From: Rhabditoides inermis
Lineage: Eukaryota > Nematoda > Chromadorea > Rhabditida > Rhabditidae
Direction of reading: 5' to 3'
Length of the DNA stretch: 64,000 bases
Assembly (NCBI GenBank): GCA_963966185.1
Contig: CAWZYM010000147.1
Span: forward strand, 266,501-330,500
Each line of letters begins with the position of its first letter. Position 1 is the first letter of the stretch. Shown here one piece after another: positions 12,450 through 23,179 of the stretch. A program made the translations under genes and the position numbers. Below the pieces are notes generated by a model that saw nothing but the letters and a program-made list of their open reading frames with translations, was not told the origin of the DNA and did no database searches.

Positions 12450-14163
12450 AATCAGCAATTTCCTTCTTTTTTAAAAATAATTTATACGGTTTTTAAAATC
12501 ACGTGAAATATAATAATAATATAAAGAGAGAGAGAGATGGTTAAAACATGTCTCACAAGTGGAGCTGCTGTCTACTAAAAGCAGCGAAGGGGCGCCGGGG
12601 ACTGATCAGAGACATACTGAGTAATGAGAGAGAAGAATTTACAAACTCGCACGTTTCAAACGCGCTCTCTAACTGTTAGCCTATTTCTGAAAAAAATGAG
12701 TTTTGGAGCACCGATTCTATCAGTCATGAAAGGAAAAAAAACTGATTTTGTCGACCTGCTTTTGTCAACCCTGTTAACCGCTCTTCTGTCTTATCAGTTG
12801 TGTCTTCGCTATTGCAAAATACTTCCTTATCAGAGGTTTTTTGTTTGAAGAAATGCACATGAAAAAGCGATATGAAAATGAAATGAAAATCAATTTATAA
12901 AAAAACGAAGAAACGTTGAACTCCGGGAAATATTGGAGTAAGTGCCAATGACGGAAACTTGTTAGTTTTTCAAATATCAGTTTCATCTTTTATTTGTGTG
13001 AAAAAGTTCTGCAGATTAGTATAGGGACCACAATGAAATTTTCAGTTATTTGAATATGATATAGAAATTAATTCATTAATGTAGTTCATTTCAAGCTGAT
13101 TTCAAAAATATATAATGTTCATAAGGTTCATCGTTCACATTGCGCTCAAATTCCGCGGGCGCGCGCACCCGAGCACGCGCTCACACAGGAAAAGTGCGAC
13201 AGAGGGCGGCTAGATCAAAACACTTATGACGTCATCGATAGTCAAAGTATGAAAATATTCGTTCATAATAGTAACGATACGCTTTTTTTGATTGTAATCG
13301 ATAAGTACTCGAAGAAAAACGTCTCTTACGACATCATTTTTCATTACTCATTTTGGGCAATGGCGGCTAGATCAAAGAAATATGACGTCATCATATCACT
13401 CTTCATCGATTTTCACTACTTTACAGAGTACATGATCTCATAAATAAAATATCGTTGGAATCAGCGCGAAAGGGCGAATCCGAAAATAATTAGAGCGCAT
13501 CATGTGTGATGTGTCCAGTGAGAATATGTTACATGATTCCGCCGCACTCTCTACATCTCACGTTGTGGTTCCTAAGATTAGTATGTTCTATTGACACACA
13601 TCTCAGCAGTCGATCAGCAAAAGGAGTGATCTCTCAACTGACTGTGTGGCGCCGTGGCAACAAGGACGCGGGCCATACTATTCTCGCGGCCGTTCGATCT
13701 CGTTTCATCTGACACAATTAGTGAACTACAATTAGCGTGCGATTGAATTATTCGAAACCGTGAAGTTTCGAAATAAGCCCCGCCTTCCCTGGAGAATTAG
13801 ATAGAACTGTATGACCTCTTAGCATGCTAACCGTCTACGCCTCTGCTATTGCACACTCTCTATCGCAATCGCTGCCAGCTTGTATCTGTTCCGGACACAT
13901 GAAACATGGATTCTAAATAATTATTAGTTCGGAGCGCGATAATTTTGAAGAGAGCGAGATTCCTCGTGGTTCTTCTTCAGTTTATTTGTAAAAAAAAACA
14001 TTTTCAATCGGCGGTTTTTACAACTAGTAATTGCGGTTTACGATATCTCCATACTATGCTCACCTGCCTGAAGCGTCCTTCATTCGACCGATGATGGATG
14101 TGTTTATGACCATTTACAGTTTCGAATACATGGCACTCCAATGTTGTCCACTGTCCAGCAACC
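12450..14163. other. Intergenic; includes two copies of a TGACGTCA-containing motif
   Basis: No protein gene supported between the atlastin-like and DUF229 genes. A motif GGCGGCTAGATCAAA followed closely by TATGACGTCATC occurs at about 13205-13236 and again at about 13361-13393. TGACGTCA is a perfect CRE-type palindrome, so this may be regulatory or simply a dispersed repeat. A GC-rich block sits at 13155-13190. Confidence 0.45.
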
Positions 14164-15532
14164 ATGAGTCGGAAACAACGCTTTCTTCTGATCGTCTCTC
14201 TTGCATCACTCGTTTATATTTCATACAATGTGCTCTCCGAGAGGAAAGTGTTCGGATCTGTTTTCGACACCGAAGATCTCCAATCAAATGACCGCAATCT
14301 GATGACGTGAGTGAATTGTATAAACACACACGTCTTCACATTGTTATACAGTTTGCTGCTATCGAAACCAGTCGTCTTCGATACACCAGATCCCTTTCAT
14401 AAATCGATTAAGAAGTATGAGAAACCACCGTCAAAACCGCTCAATTGCTCTGAAAACACGGTAATTTATTACTGATTCTCTTTTATGAATCACAAAAACA
14501 AACTTGCAGGAGTTCCCAATGTACCTGAACCACACTAGTAACCAGTTAGTTATGCGGGAGGACAACAATGGTACATTGCGATGCGAATTTCGCTGGATGA
14601 AGCAAGTTAAAGGATGGGAGAAAACTGGAGTCTGGATTCAACTGAATGACAGCGGCGAGTTTTCATGAAACTACTGTATTTCGAACATGTATTTTTCGCA
14701 GCTTTTGTTACTACGGACTCGACCGAAGTGCGATGTTCGAACAACATGACGACAAAGTTTCTCACTATCATTCCCGGAGACGTATCGATGAAGTTAGTTT
14801 GATATCTTTTTCTCTCTCCTCTTTTGATTACTCTCTCTCCATATCAGGAAGCCTTCTACCGCCGATCGACCGTCGGTCCTCATTATTGTACTCGATTCCG
14901 TATCTCGTTCCGGTATTTTTTTTGCATTTCTCTTCAATCAGAGTCCTGAGTGCTAAGCTCAGGACTCTGATTAAAGAGAAGAGGCATCATTGCATTTCTC
15001 TTATGGTCAAAACCCGTTTTAGGAGCGATTCGTCAGATGCCACTCACTATGAAATTCCTCGAAGATAACCGATTCGTAACAATGAAGAAACACTCAAGAG
15101 TGAGTTATTAAAAAAAAGATACATAATTGAGCATGTGCATTACGTGTTATCAATCAGGAATTCGTGGAAGAACCAGTTGTTATATGAGTCAGTAGCATTG
15201 TTATATGAGTTAGATGTATGAATAGGTAGAAGTGAATAATTATCGAGGTGAGTTAAGCATTGCAGGTGTATGACGCTTCTCGGCAGAATGCCTACGCGAT
15301 GTTCGCTGGAACGAGGGCGTATCGATACAAGGTTCGTGAAGGGCTGAACAGAGTATGTGATAGCTTGCATGATTACAAGTGTATTAGGACAACCCGGAAG
15401 TGGTTGGAGAGTTCCCAAATGGAGGGCGCACACAGCACTATTGGAACTTCACAGAACACTATGATGACTTGATATGGAAGATGTTCTCACGGCAAGGTAG
15501 GGAGTGGAAAATAGAGAGGGATGATGAGAGAG

Positions 15533-15573
<41 letters not shown>

Positions 15574-16257
15574 GGATTCAGGTGCGGTTACTCTATGGGA
15601 CTCGGATTGTATCAACTTCTCGGTGTTCCATGAGGCAAAAGGACATCTGGGAGAACCAGCGATCGATCATATGACTGTGTGAGGACAAAATCGATAAATG
15701 TGTTATGTGTATTGAATTGATAACCATAAATCTTCGATTAATAACTCACTCAATACGCATATAGGCCGTTCCACTCCGGAATATTCTGCTGGCAGCGGTG
15801 TTATCACGAGAGACGGGTATTCGAGGAACAACTGAGACATGCCATGCGGTCGGTACCGGGTGTTTCCTCAATCTATCTCTTGCTACCCCTCCATCTCTCT
15901 TCACACCCTTTGTCTTCACATCCTCACATCCTCACATCCTCTTCACATCCTGCAGCGATGCTATAATATTGAATGAGTGACCGAATTGGTTCCAGCTTCC
16001 ACAACCACCCTTCCTACCGCCACATCCGACGTTTTTCTGTCACCTGGATGACGTCACTGGCCCATGATCCGGGCACGGAAGAAGACCAGGGTATGGGGGA
16101 TGAAGCAATAAGAGATGTGAGTGCAGTATTATATACCTTCACAAAACAAATTATGTCGTTCAGATTCTGCACGAAAACCGAAATTTGTTCAACGACACGT
16201 TTATCGTGCTCATGTCAGACCACGGATTCCGGTATGACCCGAGGAAGGATACTGTGA

Positions 16258-16307
<50 letters not shown>

Positions 16308-17874
16308 CCATCTCTCATTTCTCTACTTTACCTAATCCTAATATGCTTTTTGAGATCGTTGGTGCAATGGAGGAGTCGATTGTGCTCTCATCTATTCGCG
16401 TTCCTGATGCCACTCATTACAAATACCCGCACTTGAAGTATTTCTCTCTTCCTCTTATTTCAGAACATGAATGACTATTGAAGCTCTTCAGGAGACATCT
16501 CGAATACAACTCGAATCAGTTCGTGAGCCACTACGACTTCTTCCGAATGCTCGGTGACATATCGACTGGGCGATTCGAGGAATACGATCGAGTGGCGCCG
16601 GTGCAGCAAGGTGGGCTCGATCGAAAATGTTCATTTGTAATTACAAACAGAAATAAATCACTCATAGAAACCTAAGATGTTCGTAGATTTTTGCTACGGA
16701 AAAAGAATAAAAGGTGGGGATTGTGGGGTCAGTTGATGGAAACATGAACAGAGTCTTCTCGTCTCAGGAGTGTCGCTGTTTCGCAAAGTGCCTGTCCGCT
16801 CGTGTGCTGACGTGGAGATTCCCCTCCAGATATGCATCACATCCACTCTCCACGCTAGAGAGGTCGACTTGGCAAAGGAGCCATATGCAAGCAGAAAACA
16901 AGGTAATCGTGTTATAATTAAGTACCCATTAACGCACAAAGAGTACAGAATTGCGAAGAAGAATGATCAAAAGATGTTATTTAATTATATCGCTTGTCGG
17001 ATGTACTTTGGTTTTAGAAATCGGCACAGCTGTCTTTGACCACATCAATTATATATTGGAAACATCGACTGTCAATGGAACGAGCTATTTGGTGGTTTCT
17101 ATATTCGCATATGTACTTATATTTATGTTTAGAACCACTGTCACAAGATGCATTCTCCGAAGGTCAAGTACGTATATGAAATCAATATGAGCGGTATGAA
17201 CAATGCCACAGGTATGATTGAGTACGTTTGTTCAAAATCTAGTTCAGGATTCATTTCAGATTTCAGTCTGAAATTATTTAATTCGACCCAGTTCCAGGTT
17301 CAGTTTCAGTTTCTCCTAACAGTTCGGGTGTTTGGTCTGATGATGACTACCTGCTACTTGTCTATATCGACGGTCCCTATTGGGTGTACTATCAAGGTGC
17401 GTGACGTATCAGAGAAGAAAAGAAAATCGTGGTGCTGAATAAGCAAAGGTGATTCTCCATCTTGTTTTGAAGCACAATTTGAGCTATGATCGCTATGAAT
17501 GGATAAAGGTAATAATATGTTAATAACGTTCACTGTTCAGTGTCAGCAAAACTTCTTTAACAAGGTTTTCTAGTAATACTTGTCATATGGCACAGTTTCT
17601 TACTGTTTCAGCCCATGTGAGCGTGATAGGCGGAGTGATGAAAGTGTTGCAGGTGAATCGACAGGATCTGTGAGTTATTATGATGAATGGTCTGAATCTC
17701 TCTAGTTCATGTGAAACAGGAGTACATGTTGTGAAAGAAACACAGGCAAAAAATACATAATGAAACTGTACTGGTATAACTTTTTTCAGGTACGGTGGCA
17801 AGGCGCACTGTGTTTCGTTCGCCATCCATGCTCGATTCTGCGTATGCAAAGACATCAAGCAAAATAATACGTAA
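14164..17874 (+). CDS. DUF229 family type II membrane protein (sulfatase-like fold)
   Basis: Nematode DUF229 proteins are single-pass extracellular enzymes-like proteins related to alkaline phosphatase/sulfatase folds; their substrate is unknown. Exon 1 (ATG 14164) encodes a short cytoplasmic tail and membrane anchor (RFLLIVSLASLVYISYNVL). Later exons, joined in phase, carry RPSVLIIVLDSVSRS (near 14870), RQMPLTMKFLED, AVTLWDSDCINFSVF, FSVTWMTSLAHDPG, LFNDTFIVLMSDHGFRYD (metal-site-like SDHG near 16220), GAMEES, HYDFFRMLGDI and a Cys-rich end ...CKDIKQNNT, stop 17872-17874. The donor at about 14656 appears to be GC rather than GT. An AATAAA lies at 17960. Introns carry (CT)n and (AG)n runs. 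Active-site residues were not checked one by one. Confidence 0.85.
14922..15002. other. Hairpin flanked by 13-bp direct repeats in a DUF229 intron
   Basis: Inside the intron at about 14912-15022, a 21-bp stem (14930-14950 with 14958-14978, one mismatch) and 7-nt loop TGCTAAG form a strong hairpin. The 13-mer TTGCATTTCTCTT occurs at 14922-14934 and again at 14990-15002, bracketing it like a target-site duplication. It may be a tiny foldback insertion or an intronic structured RNA. Confidence 0.7.
15528..15570. repeat. (AG)n microsatellite in a DUF229 intron
   Basis: Simple GA dinucleotide run inside an intron of the DUF229 gene. A (CT)n run occupies another intron of the same gene at 16259-16294. 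Confidence 0.9.
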
Positions 17875-19261
17875 ATCATTCAAAAGTTATAGCTAGTATC
17901 TTTTTCAATTTTTTCCACGTTTGAAGAAACTAGGCGTGAATCTACAATGTTTTTGTGACAATAAATTCACACAATCGTATTATCTCACACAATCGTATTA
18001 TCATTCTCGCCTGTGTCTATACGCAATTCTTGCATACTCTATTAAACATACATGCGATAAACTTATTATTAAATGATGCAATTGTGTACTTGAAAAAAAC
18101 GTGTTTGAAAACCATGAAATGCTATTGGAAAAAAGAGAGAATAAAGCTTTTTACTTAAAACAAATAAGTAATCGACTCATCGCAGTCATAATGAGGTTAT
18201 GTACTGACGTGTGAGGGAAGGGTGAGGCGGTGAGGGAGTCACTCGGTTGTACACCATACGTGTATCTCTATTCTTCTCGCAGTTTGTCACGCTCGTCCCC
18301 TGGGAAGTAAACTCTAAACTCACTCAACTTCAAACACGTCGAAATTCCCTAAACAATACTGATTTAATGAGTTAATAGTGTAAATGTGAACAACCGATAG
18401 CATGTAAACAATCTAGAACTACACACTTGAAGTGGCAGTAAAAGCCGAGTAAAGTTGTAGATTCTCTTGACATGACGCCTTTAATATGAACGTCGCAAAA
18501 GCCGCCAGACCAGCGAAGATCGGCCAATTCGCATCACACGAAGCAACAGAAGTGATTCAAGAGAGACACACAACTGAAACCTTCTCGGAAACACTATCGT
18601 GTTGGAGCTGGTCCTATTCCGGTTTCCGGTCGCTTGTTCCCGTAGCTTAGACATGTCCACATGTCCCGTTTTTTTCTCACATCACTGTGTTATTGAAAAA
18701 AAACAGCTTAATGTTAGTAGGTACTGCAGAAATGCTGGATGATGTTTCAGAGTTCATACAGTTTACACTCCTGTGAATGCACTACCCGGGATGCGTTTTT
18801 CCTATTAAAATCCCCTCTCTCACTGATGGAAACTGTTTAAAAAGGGTAGAGGATTATAAATCAGTATAACACAGAACATTGAAAGTTCAAAACTACGAGC
18901 ATTAACTCGTATTGGCTGATTATCATCCAAAGAAGGGCACTCAGTTTCTCAGGGTTTCATACAGTTTTTCCCGAAGCTTCCGAGTACGAAACTTTTCTGG
19001 ACCAGTGGTTTTGACGAATTCTCGTAATATCGAAGACAAGCAAACACGACATCAAGCGAAATAAACACCCCCTAAATGCCTAAATGTTGTGCCATCGCTC
19101 AAAATTTTTCATAAAGCGGATATTGTTTATTGTTCAATCTTGTATCTCGTTGTACAATTTCATCGTCAGATGGGAACGTTGAAAAATGCTTGCAGTGGGC
19201 AGATGGATGTAGCGAATGCAAATCTGCGAACGTCATAACTTGTAAATGTGTGTAGGGTGTT
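17875..19261. other. Convergent intergenic spacer, no gene recognised
   Basis: Lies between the 3' ends of the DUF229 gene (+) and the Sre receptor gene (-). It contains the DUF229 polyadenylation signal near 17960 and a short tandem CACACAATCGTATTAT duplication at about 17968-18002. No coding exon or structured RNA was identified. Confidence 0.5.
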
Positions 19262-22200
19262 CTAGGCCAAGAAGTGGTTGAGCTGTTTGAAGTACATGTC
19301 GGTCTGCTCATCCGCCCCGTATTCCTTCATTGGCTCCACCTGTGCTGTCCGAGGAGATCGACTGAAAAGCATTCGAATATACATCACACATCACAATCAC
19401 AAGCCAGTCATTTACTGGAGCTCTATTCCAAGGGTGCGGCACTTCGATAATGAAACTCTTGTCCTTTATGAAGATGAATGCGCTAGTATGGATGGCATTT
19501 CTTCTCAGTCTGGACAGTTACGTGTGAGTTCAACCAGAGTAACGCAGAGTTTGCACTTTCTAGTCTACTTAAGTTGATTAGTAGCTGGTGTGAAGAGAAA
19601 GGGATGGCGAGGAGGAAGAACAGAGAGATGTGTTTGTGTAGATATCTTTCACCCACCATATGAACAATCCGAGATAGTTCTTCGTCAGCTGTACTCTGTC
19701 CCGCAGAACTCGCATCGCGAATAGATAGCACACGCACCAGAAACTAAACATAATGTCATGATCACAGAACAGCGCTTCGCTACAAATGCAAAAACGAAAC
19801 AAGTAATTTGTGTTCGTTAATTGGTTACGTCTCTCGCTGATAATTTTGAAAGTACATTTAAAAACTATGGTTAATAGCCCATTTGCGTATGTGCCTCTTC
19901 GATCATTACATGTTCGACTAAGCGCGTGATTGCATACATAGTCCAAAGGTGTTCATATGAGCATGTTCAAAACGAAAAATATACTGTTTTTGTTCAGCGT
20001 CACCGCTGTGTGTAGGTGTGCCGCTTTGTAAAACAGACGTGTAAGAAAATGCTCACATTAAGATAAGTAAGCAATTACTTTGTCTTGCATGAAGAGACCA
20101 GAACCTTTGATCTTAATATTGATAAAAAACCGGAATCAAAAACACGTGATAGACGCATACTCGCGGCGAGTTTACTCGCCTATTCTCCTGCAGAGACGCG
20201 TATGTAATTGTGTAACATTTTTTGTCTCTCCAAATTCGAATCAATAGGATAGTCAACATACGATTTGAAAATTTACTTTCCTTTTGATTTAACCAGTACT
20301 TCTGCGAAGTCTATTTTCCAAAAAGCCATTGACATAGTCGCAGCATGGTCAGCTTCATGGGGACTTCAGATATCCACTGAGAAAACTCAAATATTGCATG
20401 TAGGCAAGCGGAATCCAAGGCACACTTATAGTGGCTCCCCCGTTTTGGCGGTAGGCAAGTTGTGAATCGTCATTCTTTTATTATGCACAAGCGCATACTT
20501 GATGCGTTGAACAGTTGACATTTTCTTTATTGCGCACTCTCAAAACCGGTCGACCGGTGTCTGTTGACCGATCAGTGACGATAAGTTTATGAAAATGACA
20601 TGCAAATGAGCGTGTTCGATACAGTATCCGTGAACCTAAGAATTGAAATAACTCTTTCCAAACTTCATGAAATTGCACAAAAATTTGATATGAGGTTCTT
20701 GGATGGGTTTTCTACAAATCTCGGGAAGCGGATTTTGCAAATTGTTTCTCAGAGAAGAAATAATTAATAAAATGCTAATTACATTAGAGTCATATCTTAA
20801 AATCCAGCCGATAAATCGATCGATATCAAGTACCAGTTGTCTATTGACACCTATAGGGACTTAGTTGGCACATTACTAAAATCATAGTATGATGTTGAAC
20901 AGTAGTTTTCCCTATGAGAAGACACAGTTCGCTAAATAACTCCACAGTCGCTTCATGAAAACCGCTCAAACTTCGTCAGTAGGTGGTTCTTGACCCCCAC
21001 TACAACTCTCGGAGAGCACATTTGTGATTTTGTTTCTCCTATTACAGAAATTTTCAACTATATATAGCAATTCTGGGAATGAGGCGCATTTGCATAAATT
21101 TCTCATCGGTCTGCGTCATTTCTTCGGCCAGAGATAATTCGCCTACCGCGAAAACGGGGGACCCACTATATATTGTCCACAACTCAATTCTCAAACCAGT
21201 AGATTCTGCCAAGGATCTTGGTATTCTCATGAGTAATAACTTATTGTTCCGTGATCATTTCAAACAAATAATTCAACAAACCCTGTATTCTATAAATGAT
21301 TTTCTTCGCACATACAAAACACGAAACCCCACACTACTGATCACCGCATACACAACCTATTTTTGCTGTAAATTAGAATATTGCACTGAGCTCTGGAACC
21401 CTACTGATGTTGCTTCTGTAAACCTAATTGAGAGCATACAACGCTATTATACTCGTCGTGTGTGTCAGCGTATCGGGCGCAGCCTATCATATCCTCAACG
21501 CCTTGAGCTTTTCAATCTTCAAACTCTCGAAAATAGACGATTCTTGAATGATGTCACATACATTCACAAAGTAATCCACTCAAAAACTATATTGGACTAT
21601 CATGGTCTTTTTGCAATTATTCCATCTCGTACTCGTGGCTCTCATGAATTTAGAATTGTTCCATGATTTGATCACACAGGCCGTACCAGCACTTTTTTAG
21701 GCAGAACCTTCGCAATCTGGAATGCGCTTTCTCGTGACCTAATCTCCATCAATGATCCCTCCATCTTCAAATCACAACTCTCTACATTAGATCTCATGCC
21801 ACCTAGCAAATTGCGCAACCTATAGAGAGCTCTCCCCACTTCCTTTTTCATGTAATACTATGTTATTATGTTCTTGTTCAATATCATTGAAACCCCGTTT
21901 ATACCTGCCGTTTGTACTGCTCTTTTTTGTTTATAATTTCGATTTTTTCCCATGTTATCGGTAATAAACCTATCTACCGTACACTGTACTAAGGAACGTA
22001 GGCTACTCACACGACATAAATGAGCTCGCAGAGACAGAGAATGAAGTTGACAGCGTGCTTATTCGTTCGATAGCAGTAGAGAGGCACTCCGATGACGAGA
22101 AGAAAGAGGAAGAATGAGAAGCCAACAAGAACGTAGAGACCCCGAAGCAACTGAAAACTCGTATGATTTGTTGATTTAATTGTTTGTGTCCGTAACTGTT

Positions 22201-23179
22201 GCGTTACCATGTGATGACTTTTTTGTAATGTTTAGATGATAAAATGTATTACCCTTAGAAAATGCAGGTTTTCAATGAGCTGATATCTGGCTGAAAGAAA
22301 ATACTGCGACTTGTCCTCGTTCAAGTGCTTTAGAATCATCTTGTTCACTTTGATCAACACTGGGATGATCTGAAAACTCCGGAATTGGATTGTGAAATTT
22401 GCAAACACTTACAATAATCACTAGAGTCGTTACGAAACCGACGACAATAACGGCGGCCTTCCAGTCATAGAGACCTAAACAACACAGAAAATGATGAATC
22501 GGAGATGAGTGCGTAACAAACCATACATCAGCAGTAACGTCTGAGGAATCGAAATGAGTGTGTCCACTATGACCATAGTTGCCGGAATATACGTCCTCTT
22601 TTTCGATTCATAGTCGTGAACCAACACCGTGGCAACAATGCGCTACATTCTTCATTGTTTCTAGTTCTCATTAGCTTACATACTTCAAAGCCAATAAACA
22701 GTAGACTATTCATCTCGTAGATTGGATAGAAGATACGAAAGAAGGTAGCCAGCCAAAGACGGACCAACGAAGAAACATCTGGAGGAGAAGTTTTTTTTAT
22801 TATTCAATGCGCATAGAATACCATCTCCATAGTTTGCCTGGTGTGTTTGATAATTGAAGAGTTCCATGCGTGCGAGAGAACTCAATGCGAGCACGACACA
22901 GTTGCTGATAGCTGACGCCTGAATGGCATATAGAAAAATTAATATTGATCTTAAATACTGATAGTACCCGAATATGCGTGTGCATTCTTCGAGTCGTGCC
23001 ATAGCTGAACGCAATTAAAGAAGCGATGAATATGGAAAGAACGTTGAATACGAACTGAACAAGATGGTTACTTCAAGAAATACACTAATAATTACCTCAA
23101 CGTCATAAACAGTTAGAAACCAGTGATAGTAGCCACTTCTTTTAGCGATAGAATCATTGACCAAAATAGGAACCAGCAT
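19262..23179 (-). CDS. Sre-family chemosensory 7TM receptor
   Basis: G protein-coupled receptor of the nematode Sre family, expected in the ciliary membrane of sensory neurons. Reading from ATG 23179: an N-terminal exon MLVPILVNDSIAKRSGYYH, then FVFNVLSIFIASLIAF (TM1) and a MHTHIR loop. After further hydrophobic exons, LLFIGFE joins RIVATVLVHDYESKKR by the acceptor at about 22643, recreating the ER-IvAT...DYE signature of Sre proteins. Then come RYQLIENL, LLRGLYVLVGFSFFLFLL and LCELIYVV (donor near 22013). The next exon is about 19788-19660, so the intron between is about 2.2 kb and holds a LINE and a second element. The end reads DEQTDMYFKQLNHFLA, stop 19262-19264, typical of Sre tails. The exon between 19660 and 19360 is unresolved. 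The gene may be intact or recently damaged. Confidence 0.7.
20259..21975 (+). mobile_element. 5'-truncated LINE, split by a second insertion
   Basis: Reverse-transcriptase C-terminal half of a non-LTR retrotransposon in the CR1/Jockey style. It starts just after the catalytic YADD position (DLKIYFPF at about 20265), continues WSASWGLQISTEKTQILHVG, is broken at 20428, and resumes at 21171 with VHNSILKPVDSAKDLGILMS and YFCCKLEYCTELWNPTD. It has an in-frame stop at 21664 followed by more LINE-like sequence and a 3' tail ending near AATAAACC (21963). It lies antisense to, and inside an intron of, the Sre gene. Non-functional as it stands. Confidence 0.8.
20427..21170. mobile_element. TA-flanked inverted-repeat element inserted in the LINE
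   Basis: A 740-bp element (20429-21168) with about 30-bp inverted repeats, flanked by TA on each side (20427-20428 and 21169-21170). The left end reads TAGTGGCTCCCCCGTTTTGG; the right, read inward, TAGTGGGTCCCCCGTTTTCG. Leaving it out rejoins the LINE reading frame exactly across one TA, which shows it inserted after the LINE. There is no transposase ORF. TA target duplication is typical of Tc1/mariner-type transposition; that is inference. Confidence 0.85.
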
